Program-made: the position numbers and the translations under genes
Shown: one piece after another, positions 48,537-60,100 of the stretch
Position numbering within the stretch: position 1 is the first letter of the stretch
How the letters are laid out: each line of letters starts with the position of its first letter
From: Berberis thunbergii
Lineage: Eukaryota; Streptophyta; Magnoliopsida; Ranunculales; Berberidaceae
Direction of reading: 5' to 3'
Length of the DNA: 64,000 bases
Assembly (NCBI GenBank): GCA_003290165.1
Contig: QNQO01006987.1
Location: 843,646 to 907,645 of the forward strand
The notes under the pieces: model-generated
The model's input: only the letters and a program-made list of their open reading frames with translations
Databases searched by the model: none
Told to the model about the DNA's origin: nothing

Positions 48537-49094
48537 CTATCCAGTAGGACTGTCATTTATTGAAGCTTGGGGCACAACATGTTGTTGCAGTGCTGGTTCA
48601 TTCACCAGGCTCGTCCTTGGATTAGTTGCAACGTTGACATTGACCATGCTAGCAGCAAACCCCATGGCTCTCCCAATCTCCCTTTCCATTCTACAGATAA
48701 CTACATCTTGGACAATGTCTTGAAATGCCTTACTCAAGTTGCCATTCTCCTTATCTTTTATGGCACGTAAGGCACTAGCTTTGTTTTCATAGATAAACTG
48801 CATTGATTGTGACTGCTAACTCCATATAAGGTTGTGGTGCCTGCTTATTGTGTTCCATGAATGCTATGCACTGCCTACCTTATTTTGCTGCCAAGCTAAC
48901 ACAACATCCTCCTTTTTTAGCAGTATACCAACCATGCTAAGAAAACCCAACATCTGCATCCACAACCAGAATGCAATTATCTTCGTACAATGTACCAGGT
49001 CACATCCCAACTTGACCACCATGCGAGTGAAAACTTGTCTCTCTAAGTTGTGGTACCATTTGGCTAGTGCAATTGTGGAAGAAGCACTAGCCAT
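48537..49094 (-). pseudogene. Captured intronless-looking gene fragment, family not recognised
   Basis: A minus-strand frame from ATG 49094 reads ASSTIALAKWYHNLERQVFT then RMVVKLGCDL and IIAFWLWMQMLGF; it ends in TAG near 48864. After a break, a second frame (48803-48537) reads YENKASALRAIKDKENGNLS and AFQDIVQDVVICRMEREIGR. The two look like N- and C-terminal parts of one plant protein separated by a frameshift or stops. I cannot name the family. Confidence 0.45.
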
Positions 49095-49216
49095 GATCTC
49101 TGGAAAATAAAATACTGATATTAAAAATATGTGGATACATATTTACTTGAACTAGTCATGTATCTTGATCTACAAAGAATTTAATGTCAATATTCAGGAC
49201 AAGGACCAGCACTCAC

Positions 49217-49625
49217 CATCTACTTTGATTCCCTTAGGGAAAAATGGAACAAAACCAGTAGCGATAATTATGTGTTTTGCAGTTATATCATTATCAGGCA
49301 AGCCAACTTTTCCATGTTTCACCTTTTGTGGACCCTGAAAAACAAATCCATGCACGAAACAGTAAACCTAATAAAGGACCAAGTTAACAATGAAACTACA
49401 CTTTTTCCTGGCTACTAATGTGTATATACAAACAGAAGGTTTATGCAGTGTTATCTTAGACCAAACCAAGTTACAACAAGCAAAACTAACCCCAATAGTG
49501 CCTACGCCAGTCAGTATGTCCACTCCTAGAGCTTTCATTGAATTTGTCAAGTTACTTCGATTTTTTTATGCGAGGTTGTTTGCATGATCAACAACCCCTT
49601 GTCTATCATGTTCAGCAGCTGCAAC
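49217..49625 (-). pseudogene. Captured plastid dihydrolipoamide dehydrogenase (LPD) fragment, two exons
   Basis: Exon 49625-49491 encodes VAAAEHDRQGVVDHANNLA, a stop, then NLTNSMKALGVDILTGVGTI. Exon 49334-49217 encodes [20 protein letters not shown] then [20 protein letters not shown]. This matches the plastidial E3 subunit of pyruvate dehydrogenase (LPD1/LPD2 type), including the FAD-domain ATG motif. A TAA at 49566-49568 interrupts the first exon where relatives have Ser (TCA). Splice borders are intact. N-terminal FAD motif, redox cysteines and the C-terminal half are absent. Confidence 0.93.
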
Positions 49626-49879
49626 CTTTCATCATAAGTTATTTCTCAGAGTCAGATAACACATGAAATAACTAAATTGTAAAGGAATGATCACAAAAAC
49701 AGAAAGATAGCCATTAAATCAACCGTGCAAGAATGCTAAGATGCAGTTGAAATATCTCCAAGTTTAGAGGTTGTATTTGGAGGTGCATGCTGATTTGAAA
49801 ACTGTGGCAAGGTTGAAGTATGAAGTCAACAATTAGTCAATTATAGAATAATGACTTATCGAAAGTTTTTACTCCTTAC

Positions 49880-50921
49880 CTGTCCATTGTAGACGGTAAC
49901 ATTCACTCCTTTGGATAATAGCTCATCAACCTGTACCAAGTAACAAACAGAAATCTTCAATGTAATCTCTACAACTTGAATGAAAATGAGGGATGAACAT
50001 CTTCACGACTGAACCATATGTTACAAGGACACTATCGTTTTGATAATTCGTGTGCAGACAAATATTTGTCAATCAAAATTTTATAAAATGGGGTATGTTA
50101 GATAACTCAAAGTTTGTCAATCAAACAGATATTTTGATTAAATTTGCAGAAAATTTGATTGAAACTTTTGACCTATTAGATTTTCCAAGGCCATTTTCAT
50201 CGAGTCGTGATACATCCATGAGAAGTGGCCCCCATGAGAACTGTAGTTTGAAAACAAGTCTTAGTATCCATAATCTGAAGCAAGATGAAACTTAGAAGCA
50301 ACTAATACTAAATGTAATGCCAAAGCCGATGCACGAAATAAGAATGCTTGATTGAAAAATTACTACTCACCACAAAATCTTCTGGAGAAATCCAACTATC
50401 TCCCAAAGCAACTCCTGATTGAAAATGTGAAATTAAATATCTCATCAATCCAATTCCATTTGACTCCCAAACTGCAATTCAAACTACTTGAACCATAGAC
50501 AATTCAATCGAGATTCAATAAACAAAAATGGGTATTCTCCAGTGTCTCGGATATCAATCCTACTTGCAATCAAAATCTAATTTACACTATACTTGACATA
50601 TTGATCGATAAGATAATAAACACACTTAAGGGGTTTTCTACATTAAAACTGATTCTATTGAACTTAGCACAAGAGATTACCTCCAAGTTTGAGCTTCAAT
50701 TTGCAAGCTTCGATCGCTTTTAGAACCGATAATGCAAGAGTAACAACATATTTTCCACCATAAGACTCTGCAATAATGTAAAAATGACTCTTTTGTAGGC
50801 TCTCATTCCTATTGAAGATCTTTTGCAACAAGGTAGTTAAATCAGTTGTTGCCTCTTCGTCAGTTTTCACATATGCATTCTTATCCTCCACATAACTAAA
50901 CCCTGGCCCTACTGGATTATC
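49880..50921 (-). pseudogene. Captured serine carboxypeptidase-like (SCPL50/51 type) fragment, three exons
   Basis: Exon 50921-50681 encodes DNPVGPGFSYVEDKNAYVKT ... FYIIAESYGGKYVVTLALSV, including the catalytic serine in AESYGGK. Exon 50414-50371 encodes GVALGDSWISPEDFV and joins the first in frame. Exon 49930-49880 encodes VDELLSKGVNVTVYNGQ, which in the family lies further downstream, so intervening exons were lost. SCPL enzymes are secreted or vacuolar alpha/beta-hydrolases. The catalytic Asp and His exons are not seen. AG and GT borders are intact. It is the first recognised captured gene after the leader of element C. Confidence 0.93.
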
Positions 50922-51575
50922 CTAAATTTCACACCAAAAAAAAATTCAAGAACAAGAACAAAATTAAATTTAAAAATCCCATCTTTCAATTTCATTCCAT
51001 AATTTAAGTAGAACAAAAAACTTGTAAGGATTAAGGAACAACACATTATTACAAACACCCCATTTCATGGTTATATTTGAAGATTTACACAGAATGAATG
51101 AATGGAGAAAAAAATTCTCATTTTTCAATCACATTTCATATCTAAATCAAGATTTATATAGAATATATTAGAATTTAACATCAATTGAATGCACTTACCA
51201 CAAACAAGTCCTATGGTTGAGCCTACTAGTTTCCATGGGACAACGATCTCAGAAAACTAAGATATACATTCTCGAAACAGAATACATAAATCTCAGAAAA
51301 CAAGTCATATACCCAATCAAAATGAACCCTAACATCCAATCAGATCTAACAAGCCAAAACCCATGAAAAATAACGAATACCCATTACGAACAATTATGAT
51401 TTTTCAAACCCTACTTCAATATAAAACGATTTCATTCAACTCTACATATCAAATCAGATCAGAAACTAGATGATAAATGTTAAAACCAACTATAAAACAG
51501 AAAACTAATACAACAAAAAGAGAACAGTGAGAGATATAAGGAAAAACCCATATCAAGAATCGAAAATGAACTCAC
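50922..51575. other. First intron of element C (inferred)
   Basis: AT-rich DNA between the leader donor at 51575 and the SCPL acceptor at 50922. No coding sequence was recognised. Confidence 0.5.
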
Positions 51576-51940
51576 TTAAAAACCATTGTGGCTAATCTTC
51601 TCTTCTCCTCTACAGTACTGAAGCTCTCTCAAGCTCCTCCATCTCTCCTCTGCGCCAAACCTCTCTCTGACTCTGATTTAGGTCGAAATTCTTTTTCGCA
51701 ATGATCGCGCAAACTGACAGATTCAAACCAGAGGTCGAAGTGGTCGCAAACTCTAAACCGCGCAAATCTCTCTCTCTCTTTCGCAAACCCTAAATGAGAG
51801 AGAGAGGTTGAAAACTCACAGATTCAAACCTCTTTCGCAATGACCTAAATCAGTGCCAAATTCTTTTTCCCCAATTTTTTTTGCCAAAGCGCGAAACTCC
51901 ATTCTAGAAATCACTCGCAAGAGCGCAGCACGTGCAAAAC
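51576..51940 (-). other. Leader exon of element C
   Basis: A 365-bp segment just inside the 5' subterminal repeats, with CT/GA-rich runs near 51615-51680 and 51760-51830. It ends in TTTTTAA followed by GTGAGT, and an ATG at 51586 lies 10 bp before the donor. It differs in sequence from the leaders of A and B, so it may itself come from a host 5' region, with promoter and UTR. Confidence 0.45.
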
Positions 51941-51944
51941 TATT

Positions 51945-52115
51945 TTTTTTAGCAACGGTTTTTGGCCGTGGCTAATGCACCCACGGTTTAGAGTCGTGGC
52001 CAATTATTTTATAGCCACAGTTTTAGGTCGTTGGCCACGCTATCCATGGTTTTTTGCCGTGGCAAATAAACCAACTGCTTAGAGCCGTGGCCATCTCCGT
52101 GTAGCTAAACAGGCC
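51945..52115. repeat. Subterminal palindromic repeats of element C, 5' side
   Basis: Units such as GCAACGGTTTTTGGCCGTGGC, four to five copies, ending in GTAGCTAAACAGGCC next to the TIR. The array is shorter than at the other end. Confidence 0.92.
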
Positions 52116-52128
52116 TTTTGGTGTAGTG
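52116..52128 (-). repeat. Terminal inverted repeat of element C (5' end)
   Basis: TTTTGGTGTAGTG on the plus strand, the exact inverse of 42342-42354, followed by ATT. Confidence 0.96.
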
Positions 52129-52131
52129 ATT

Positions 52132-52330
52132 GTTCGATCTATATTTGAACACAACACTTGGGGTCTTTAATAGATGATTTAAAAGGATAGCTAAGGGACA
52201 TGCATGTTGAGATGGTTGGAGTGGAAAGTTGGACGATATATATGTTTCTGCATGTTTGAAAGTTAGGTGACTAATACTAGTGTGTTGGCTTCAAGAGACT
52301 CATCATGCATGCAGAGCTTTCATGGCTGGT

Positions 52331-52379
<49 letters not shown>

Positions 52380-52485
52380 GATCATAAGAGCAATATCAAT
52401 TTGTTGATACTGATGTGGTCCTTGTATATGATTTAACATTTGTGTGCATGTGAAGATTCTATTATGAATAGAGGTACAAACATAG
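52132..52485. other. Flanking DNA between element C and the PPR fragment; (TC)n(TA)n run
   Basis: It includes a dinucleotide run at 52330-52379, TCTCTC followed by TATATA. No gene was recognised. Confidence 0.6.
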
Positions 52486-52831
52486 TCCATATTCACATCT
52501 GCTGTTTTGAGTGCATGTAATCATGGAGGTATGGTAATTGAGTGTCAGAGGTATTTCCAATTGATGGTCAGTGAATATAAGACAGAACCGTGATTAGAGC
52601 ATTATGGATGCATGGTTGATATTCTTGCTAGAGCTGGATTTATTGATGAATCCTTAAATCTTGTATCTTCTATGCCTATGAAACCTGATGTGGTGATTTG
52701 GATAAGCCTTCTTGATGCTTGTAGCATACAAAATGCTAATCTTGAGCTAAGTGAAGAATTGGCTCAACGGATTCTCGAATCAAAAGAAGGTGTATCCAGT
52801 GGCGTGTATGTACTATTGTCTAAAGTTTATG
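52486..52831 (+). pseudogene. PPR protein fragment (CRR28-like, PLS class), cut by element B
   Basis: The frame reads SAVLSACNHGGMV then LEHYGCMVDILARAGFIDES, MPMKPDVVIWISLLDACSIQ and GVYVLLSKVYA. This is the region just before the E domain of PLS-class PPR RNA-editing factors such as CRR28. A TGA at 52591-52593 stands where Arg is usual (EPRLEHYG). The frame is ended at 52831 by the TIR of element B, right after TTATG. The upstream PPR repeats are not present, so it was already a fragment, or its 5' part was lost when element C or other DNA arrived. Confidence 0.85.
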
Positions 52832-52844
52832 CACTACACCAAAA
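52832..52844 (+). repeat. Terminal inverted repeat of element B (5' end)
   Basis: CACTACACCAAAA, identical to the TIRs of A and C. Confidence 0.95.
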
Positions 52845-52859
52845 TGGCCATTTAGCTAC

Positions 52860-53330
52860 GCCGAGCTGCCCACGGTTTTAAACCGTTGGTACATTTGCCA
52901 CGGCTAAAAACCGTAGCTATATGTACCAACGGCTTAAAACCGTGGCTAATAAACACCCTGGCCACGGTTTAAAACCGTTGGTATATTTGGCACGGTTTAA
53001 AACCGTTACTAATATTAGCAACGGCTATAGACCGTGGGAAGTGTTCGCAACGGCCCAAAACCGTTGCCAAAAAAATTTAGCAACGGTTATAAACTGTTGC
53101 TAATCATAGCAACGGCTCAAAACCGTGGCATTAAAAAAATTTAGCAACGGTTTTTAACCGTGGCTAGGCTTAGCAACGGCTAAAAACCGTTGCAACAAAA
53201 AAATTAGCAACGGTTCTAAACCATGGCTAGAGCTAGCAACGGCTAAAAACCGTTGCAAAAAAAAATTTAGCAATGGTTTTAAACCGTGGCTAGCTTTAGC
53301 AACGGCTAAAAACCGTGGCTACATGAAAAG
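52860..53330. repeat. Subterminal palindromic repeats of element B, 5' side
   Basis: About fifteen units of GCAACGGCTAAAAACCGTTGC and GGTTTAAAACCGTTGGTA type, each nearly palindromic. The first part (GCTACGCCGAGCTG.CCACGG) is shared with element A. Confidence 0.93.
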
Positions 53331-53339
53331 GAAAAAAAA

Positions 53340-53623
53340 TTGGGCGGGCTATTTTTGGCGCTCGACCTTCCCTCCTCGACTTTCATCGACAAAAATTTCA
53401 CAAATTCGATCTCTCCTTCTCTCCCTCGACCTGCTTCCCTCCCTCGACGGTTCCCTCCATCGACCTGCTCCCTCCCTCGACTCGACTTCTCCCTGCTCCC
53501 TCCCTTGAATTCCCTCCTCCCCTCCTTCCCTGCTCCCTCAATTTCCCTGTTCCTCCCTCGATTTCCCTGCTCCTCCCTCGACTTCCCTCGACTTCAAAAT
53601 CGACAGCCACTGCAACCGAACAG
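53340..53623 (+). other. Leader exon of element B
   Basis: CT-rich sequence with the same beginning (GGGCGGGCTATTTTGGCGC-like) and end (CAACCGAACAG|GTACTCT) as in element A. Any long proline/serine frame here reflects composition. It probably is the untranslated first exon of the element's transcripts. Confidence 0.6.
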
Positions 53624-56162
53624 GTACTCTCTCTCTCTCTTTTATTTATGATGAAATTAGGGTTCATAAGGGTTCTCTTTTATTTATGATGAAATTAGGG
53701 ATCGATGATTTGTTTTTTTTTACAATGAGCATTTTGTTTGATTGTTGAATTCTTCTTGAAAGTGAATGTTACTCAATCTGTGATCTCTCATTCAATCTCC
53801 ATTTTCTACTCTTGCTTTCAATGTCTTATCTATTCATTTCTGCTAAAAACAAAACCAAAATCATTGGTTAGATTCTACGAACATAATGGGATTTTTTTTG
53901 TTTGTATGGATTGAAATGAATATGGGTTTGAATTTGTTTGTATGGATTGGGATCATTTTATCAGTTTGGGATTTACAGTTTTGTTGTAGTTTATGAGGGT
54001 TTTCTTAGGGACTGGTTAGAAAATAGGATTTTGATTTATGAGATGAAATTTTTGATAAATGAGTTTGATTTTGCAGTCCGGAGGCTGAAGTTGATAAAGG
54101 GTTTTCACGCTTTGGGGTCAAGTTGTTTATTTTTGGTGAGAATTTTGTTCTTTTGTTTAGCTCTGTTTATGTAGATGTATTAATGTTTAGTGAAGGATTT
54201 GATGATTAGACAGACCAAAAGTTTATAACTTGGATACTTGATGATCTTTGTTGGAATGTCGAGTTTGGTATAGTACCAATCAAATATGAAGTTTATGATT
54301 TTTCCTTTCAATCTATTTGTTTTCTTTTTATATTATGTGTTCTGACTTTTAATAGCTAAGATTCAATTTATTATAGGTTGAACTGGGATTTTGGGGATAT
54401 TCTAATAGAGTCAACTTTAATGATACATAGGAGAACCAGTATTTACTCCCTCTGTTGTTGTCTTTGGTGATTTACAAGGAGCATTCTACAAAAACCTGAA
54501 TTGCAGTTATTTGAGTAATTTCTTTTAATGTAATGAGGGGTTTCTAATAAAAATTTATTAAACCTACAAAATAAGCATACAATAGTTTAGTTTACATTAG
54601 CATTTCAGTCTATTATTTAACTTCCATTTCTTCTTGCATGATATCACAATGACAATATAACCATTGTATGGTGTATGCCACATTTCAAGATATCTCTTGA
54701 GAAGATAAAAATTACCTTCTAAACCTTCGTAATGTTGAAATATTTTAGTCGATTTTGTAAGTGCAAGGCTATTTATTGGAGTGTTTTACCATTTCTTACA
54801 ATTTGGCTGGACATTGCTTATAAATGGGTGGGTTGCGCAGTGTTAGATTTGTTTCATGTCAGATTCTTGTCATGCCATATTTCGTCAACCTGAACCTCAC
54901 CTCTATTGCATATGTGGCTCAATTTGAGCATGCGAATTTGTCCCACATGGGTTAACAAGTCACATCTTGTGTTGTTAATAAGGATTAGACATTTCTCTCA
55001 ACAGTGAAGAGATTTGGGGGCAGTAGAGTCCACTTAGTACAAATCCCACACATGAGAGCCACAAGTGTCTAGGTTGGGGACAACATCATTGCTCGTGACA
55101 TGTCTGTTGTTGTCTAAAGGCAGATTGCACCCAGCCTGTTTAAGAATGGCCATTTGTTGAAACCCTATTGATACAAAGCCTTTTTAATATGAATTTGTAT
55201 TTATTATTTCTTTTATAAATGTGGAATTAAAATTGTGTGCATCGTCTTTAAAAACTTGATATATTGGGTTTGGATAGCACCGCACGAGTGTGACAAGGGT
55301 ATTTAGGCTGTAACTTATGAAGTTGTTGCAGTTAGTAGAGATTCTGATTGAATATTATAGCGAAGTGTTTGAGTTTCCTAAAAGATTGAGGGTTAGTTGA
55401 AAGGGAAAGAGGTAGTTCAGTGGTTGGTGAGGGAGCTTTTATGATGGTGATTGGAACTATTTGGCTTGTGAAGGCCTTCGAATGTTACTCTCTCACCTGT
55501 GGTAGCCATGCTTTTGCTTCGCTTTCTTACATGGATATCCAGAAAATAAAAAACTTTTTCGATTAAGAAGAGTGTGGCTGTTTTCCCAGCATGGTTGTTT
55601 TCCTCCCTCGAGGTCGGTGACCGAATTATACTGGGAGATCAATTTTAGGTGTGGGAGGGAGTAAGGTGAGGACTAAGAGATGGAGAAATAAAGTAATCTG
55701 GGTGATATTGTTAGAGAAGTATAATTTACTCTTTTTCCAATTTTTGTTTGACTAGAGAAAATAATTGCATAGTAAAAAAAGTCAAATCTTTGTTGATTAT
55801 CTTTAGATGAACAGTTTTATATTGAGTAGTTGTAGTAAAATTGAACATCCCTACCTGATGCCCTAAGAAATTTTTTAGAGTACCCCTTGTTTTCCAAGGG
55901 ACAAGTCACTACGGATGGTACCATTTGGTGGTAGCAACCGCAAGTTTGGAAAATAACATTCATTCATATCTGTAATAACTGAGTACAATTGACCTTTGCT
56001 CATTGAGGAGAGTGGCAATCTCGAATACTGCCTTTACATTTCAATCCTTCCATTGTAATTTTTACAGAAGCATTCAATACAAATAATCAAGTTTGCAGAA
56101 TCAGTCTTCATTGATTTGTTCGACTTTCTTTGGTTGTTCTTGACTTGAATGTGTCTTGCCAG
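53624..56162. other. First intron region of element B
   Basis: About 2.5 kb with no recognised coding exon. The first 70 bases match the corresponding intron start in element A; the rest does not, suggesting it is acquired DNA. A frame at 53938-54174 has no family resemblance. Confidence 0.45.
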
Positions 56163-56256
56163 GTTACAAAACATCCAGAAATTCATCCACTCTGACCTTG
56201 GTACTGAGAGTGCACTGCTTTATTCTCCAATTCTGCAGAAACTTCATCACAAAAAG
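56163..56256 (+). pseudogene. Possible captured exon, gene not recognised
   Basis: 94 bp between TGCCAG and GTTAGT. One frame is open and reads LQNIQKFIHSDLGTESALLY then SPILQKLHHKK. The splice borders and the protein-like composition suggest an exon, in the sense direction of element B, in the same position where element A holds its RRS1-like exon. The family was not identified. Confidence 0.35.
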
Positions 56257-57186
56257 GTTAGTTCATAACAGAATGTAATTAGCTAGGTTTGTACTCATCA
56301 GGAGATGTGTGTGATCTTCATTTATTATTATTGTTATTATTTTCTTCTTCAAGATTGGTAGCTAGGTTGCTTAACTTAATTAACTGAGTTAGGAGATGAG
56401 CTGGGTAATTTGATGAACGAGTAATTAATTAAATGGGCGTTCAGGGCAATGTTATTATGACTGTCCCTACCCTTATACTCAAGTCAACCACTCATCTCTT
56501 TGTTCTTCATTTCATCTCTCTTTTCTTTTTGGTCATTATCAGCTATGGCCTTGCATGTAGGCTCAGAATGTATGGTGCAGCCAAGGATGACTTGCCGACA
56601 ACTGTTTATGGGCTTCTCTAATCTTTTTTGAATCTATGAAGAGTGGATCAGTAAGTGAAGTTGGCAAGTTGTCTTTGGCTACATTTTTCCATTCAGCTTG
56701 TCATGCAAGTCCTGTGCTGAAAATAATACTTGCATTGAAGGAGTTCTTCAAAGGCATGATTTATGGTTTGACAACCTTATTATTCTTGATTTGGTTCTTT
56801 ACATTGCATTCTTTTCTTCTTTTATTGCTATATTATAAAGTAATGATATTAAGTATGATCTAAAGCTACTTAATTGACAAAGTTGATTATATTGTACTAG
56901 CTCTTCTGATCCTCATATCAACTCTTACTTATTCATCAAATCATTTATAGAAAAGAAAACACTGTTCTTCATTAAAGATATGGGGATGGAATGTAGAAAG
57001 AAGGTCAATGAATTGGATTGGGAATGTAGAAAGACGGTCAATGAAACATTGTATAGGGTACCATAACAAATACGACAACACAATTGAATGAATTGAAGTT
57101 CATTAGATTGGTCAATGATTTTCAAGCAATTTAGATTCCTTTGATCAATGACTAAGGTTAATCTTTTAATTTTTTTGTGTGTAGAT
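56257..57186. other. Spacer before tnp2 in element B
   Basis: No gene was recognised; frames at 56433-56621 and 56636-56863 are hydrophobic or unplaced. Bases 56971-56995 repeat exactly 25 bases of the tnp2 coding region (57871-57895). The unit GAATGTAGAAAGA.GGTCAAT is present twice here (56993 and 57023) but once in element A. Confidence 0.6.
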
Positions 57187-60100
57187 ATGTCAACAATTCC
57201 TTTAGACAAGTCATGGATGAACAAACGGAGAAGTGCAATGTATATAAATGGCGTTAGACAATTCCAACAGTTTGTTGAGGATAATGCAAATGGAGAGAGT
57301 CTTTTTCCTTGCCCATGTGTTCGATGTAGGAACTCGAGGGAAAACATTAGTGTTGACGACATAGGTGTTCATTTGTTAAGCCATGGCATTGATACCAATT
57401 ATGTCACGTGGATACATCATGGAGAGAATATAAACAAGCATGTGATTGGTGTACCTACGACAGAAGTGGCTGAACTTGATGATGTATGTGAATATCCTAG
57501 GATGAGCGAGCTAGTTAATGATGTATTCCTCAACATGCAAACTGTGGAGGCTGATGATGGGATAAATGACTTGAATGACACCGTCGAAGAATGTTTTGGC
57601 GGTAATCCAAAAGGTGGTCCGGAACTTTCTCGTGAACCTGACACAGTTATGAATAAGAAGTATCAAAAGTATAAGGAAAAAGCGACTGTGCCTTTGTACA
57701 AAGGGTGTCCTAAGGATAAGACCATGTTGTCCACCATTATTGAATTGCAGAATTTCAAGACTCGTTTTAGTTGGAGTGGTAATAGTGTGACGATGTTGTT
57801 AAAATGGCTAAAAACCTTATTGCCGGATGATTGTAATTTGCCAGATAACTACCCAAACATGAAAACAACAATTAAAGATATGGGGATGGAATGTAAGACA
57901 ATACATGCATGTGCCAATGGATGCATACTCTATTGGAAAAAATATGAGGGTCTGGTTGGTTGTCCAAAATGTGGGGAGCGTAGGTATAAGGTTTGTGTGG
58001 ATGTCGATGAGAACGACTCCGGCAAGGTATACAGGAAAGAAGTTAAAAAGGTTGTAAAGTATTTTCCATTGATTCCAAGGTTGAAAAGATTTTTTAGCAT
58101 ACCGTGGATTGGTGAAGCAATGACTTGGCACAAGGATGCTTGTTCAGATGGGAATTTGATGAGACATCCATGTGATTCAGCACAATGGACTTTAACAAAT
58201 ATGAAATGGCCAGAGTTTGCCTCTGATAGTAGGAATTTGAGACTTGCAATATCGACTGATGGTTTTAACCCACGTGGAAATCTAAGTAATGCTTATAGTT
58301 GTTGGCCAGTAATAATAGCACCTTTGAATCTTCCACCTTCTTTATGCATGAAAAAAGAGTTTTGTTTGTTAACCTTGTTAATATCAGGGCCAAAAGCACC
58401 CGGAAAGAATATTGATGTTTACCTGGAGCCATTAGTAGAAGAGTTGAAGGAATTGTGGGCAGATGGTGTTTCAACTTGGGATGTGTGTACTAAAAGCAAT
58501 TTCCGGTTGAAAGCAATGTTGTTTTGGGGTATCCATGACTTTCCTGCTTATGGGACTCTAGCTGGTTGTAATGTTCATGGTTATAATGCATGCCCTATTT
58601 GTGTTGATGATGTAGAATCTGAACGTCTTTCAAACAGTCGGAAGATATGCTATAGAGGCCATCGACGTTTTTTACCTACAAAACACAAGTTTAGAGATGA
58701 CAAGGGATTCAACAAAGATGTTGAGCATCGTCGTGCTCCACAACGGTTATCTGGCGAAGAAGTTGAACGAAGGATAGTGGAAATTTTGGAAGGTAGTTCT
58801 ACACAAGGTAGGGTTAGTGGGCAAAAGCGCAAGAATATGATTGATAATGATAACGTCAATGATGAACCAACCAATAACATTGCGCCACCGTGGTCTAGAA
58901 GGTCCATTTTATTTGATTTGCCGTACTGGAAGTTTGTTGAGCTACGACATAATATTGATGTGATGCATACTGAAAAGAATGTCATTGAACACTTACTGAA
59001 CATATTGTTGAATGTCTCTAAGAAAACAAAGGATGGTGAGAATGCTCGAAAAGATATGGAAGACATGGGAACTCATAAGAGATATTGGTTGAGCCATGAC
59101 AATGAAACGGGAAAAACTTCAATGCCAAAAGCATCATTTGCCTTGACCAAGAAAGAAAAAAAGTATTTATGGATACACTAAAAGAGTTGAAATTGCCGAG
59201 TGGATTTTCATCCAAGTTGAGTAATTGCGTTTTTGGCAATCCCCTGGAGCTAAGAGGACTAAAGTCACATGATTACCATGTCATTATGCAACATTACTTA
59301 CAGTTTTGCTTAGACATGTTTTTCGTGACAAGAAGGATAAAGATTTAGAATTGCTATTCAAAGAATTAGCTTATTCTTTAATATCTTATGTGCTAAAGTG
59401 ATCAACAAAACAGATCTTCAGTTGGCACACAAAGGTGTGATTGAGGCAATGTGTGTCCTTGAAAAGGAGTTTCCGCCTTCATTCTTTGTTATAAGTGTGC
59501 ATTGCATGGCTCATTTAACCGAGGAAGCGATGCTTGGTGGTCCAGTTCGATATCGATGGATGTATCCCTTGAGCGGTAAATAAATTTTCTAATTTTAGTG
59601 CACGTCATCACGTTATCTTATTATATTATATACTAATTTATCCTTTTATTTATGATTGATAGGTTAATGAAACGATACAAAGACTATACTAAAAATTTCA
59701 GATACATGGAAGGATCAATAGCAGAATCATACCTTGTAGATGAATCTGTTACATACTGCATGGAGTATATGAGAAAGCCACGGTTCGGAACTCACAAACA
59801 CAGTCAAGAGGAGTGGCTTGATGTAGATGATGAGTATGCCGATGAAAAGCCATTGGATAAAGGAAGAAACTATATGCTAAATAATGTACAATTTAAACAA
59901 GCTCGAAGATGGGTTTTCAATGCACTTGCTGATTCGAGTGATTTGGAAGAGTAAGATATATAATATTTTAGTCTTTTTTTATAACTAGAAATATAGAATT
60001 ATGATAATATGGTAACTTGTGCAGAAAATACAATGAATATTGCATGAGTTGGCTACACAAAGTAAAAAAAAAGGGTCAAGGAAAAATGTTGAGAAAGCTA

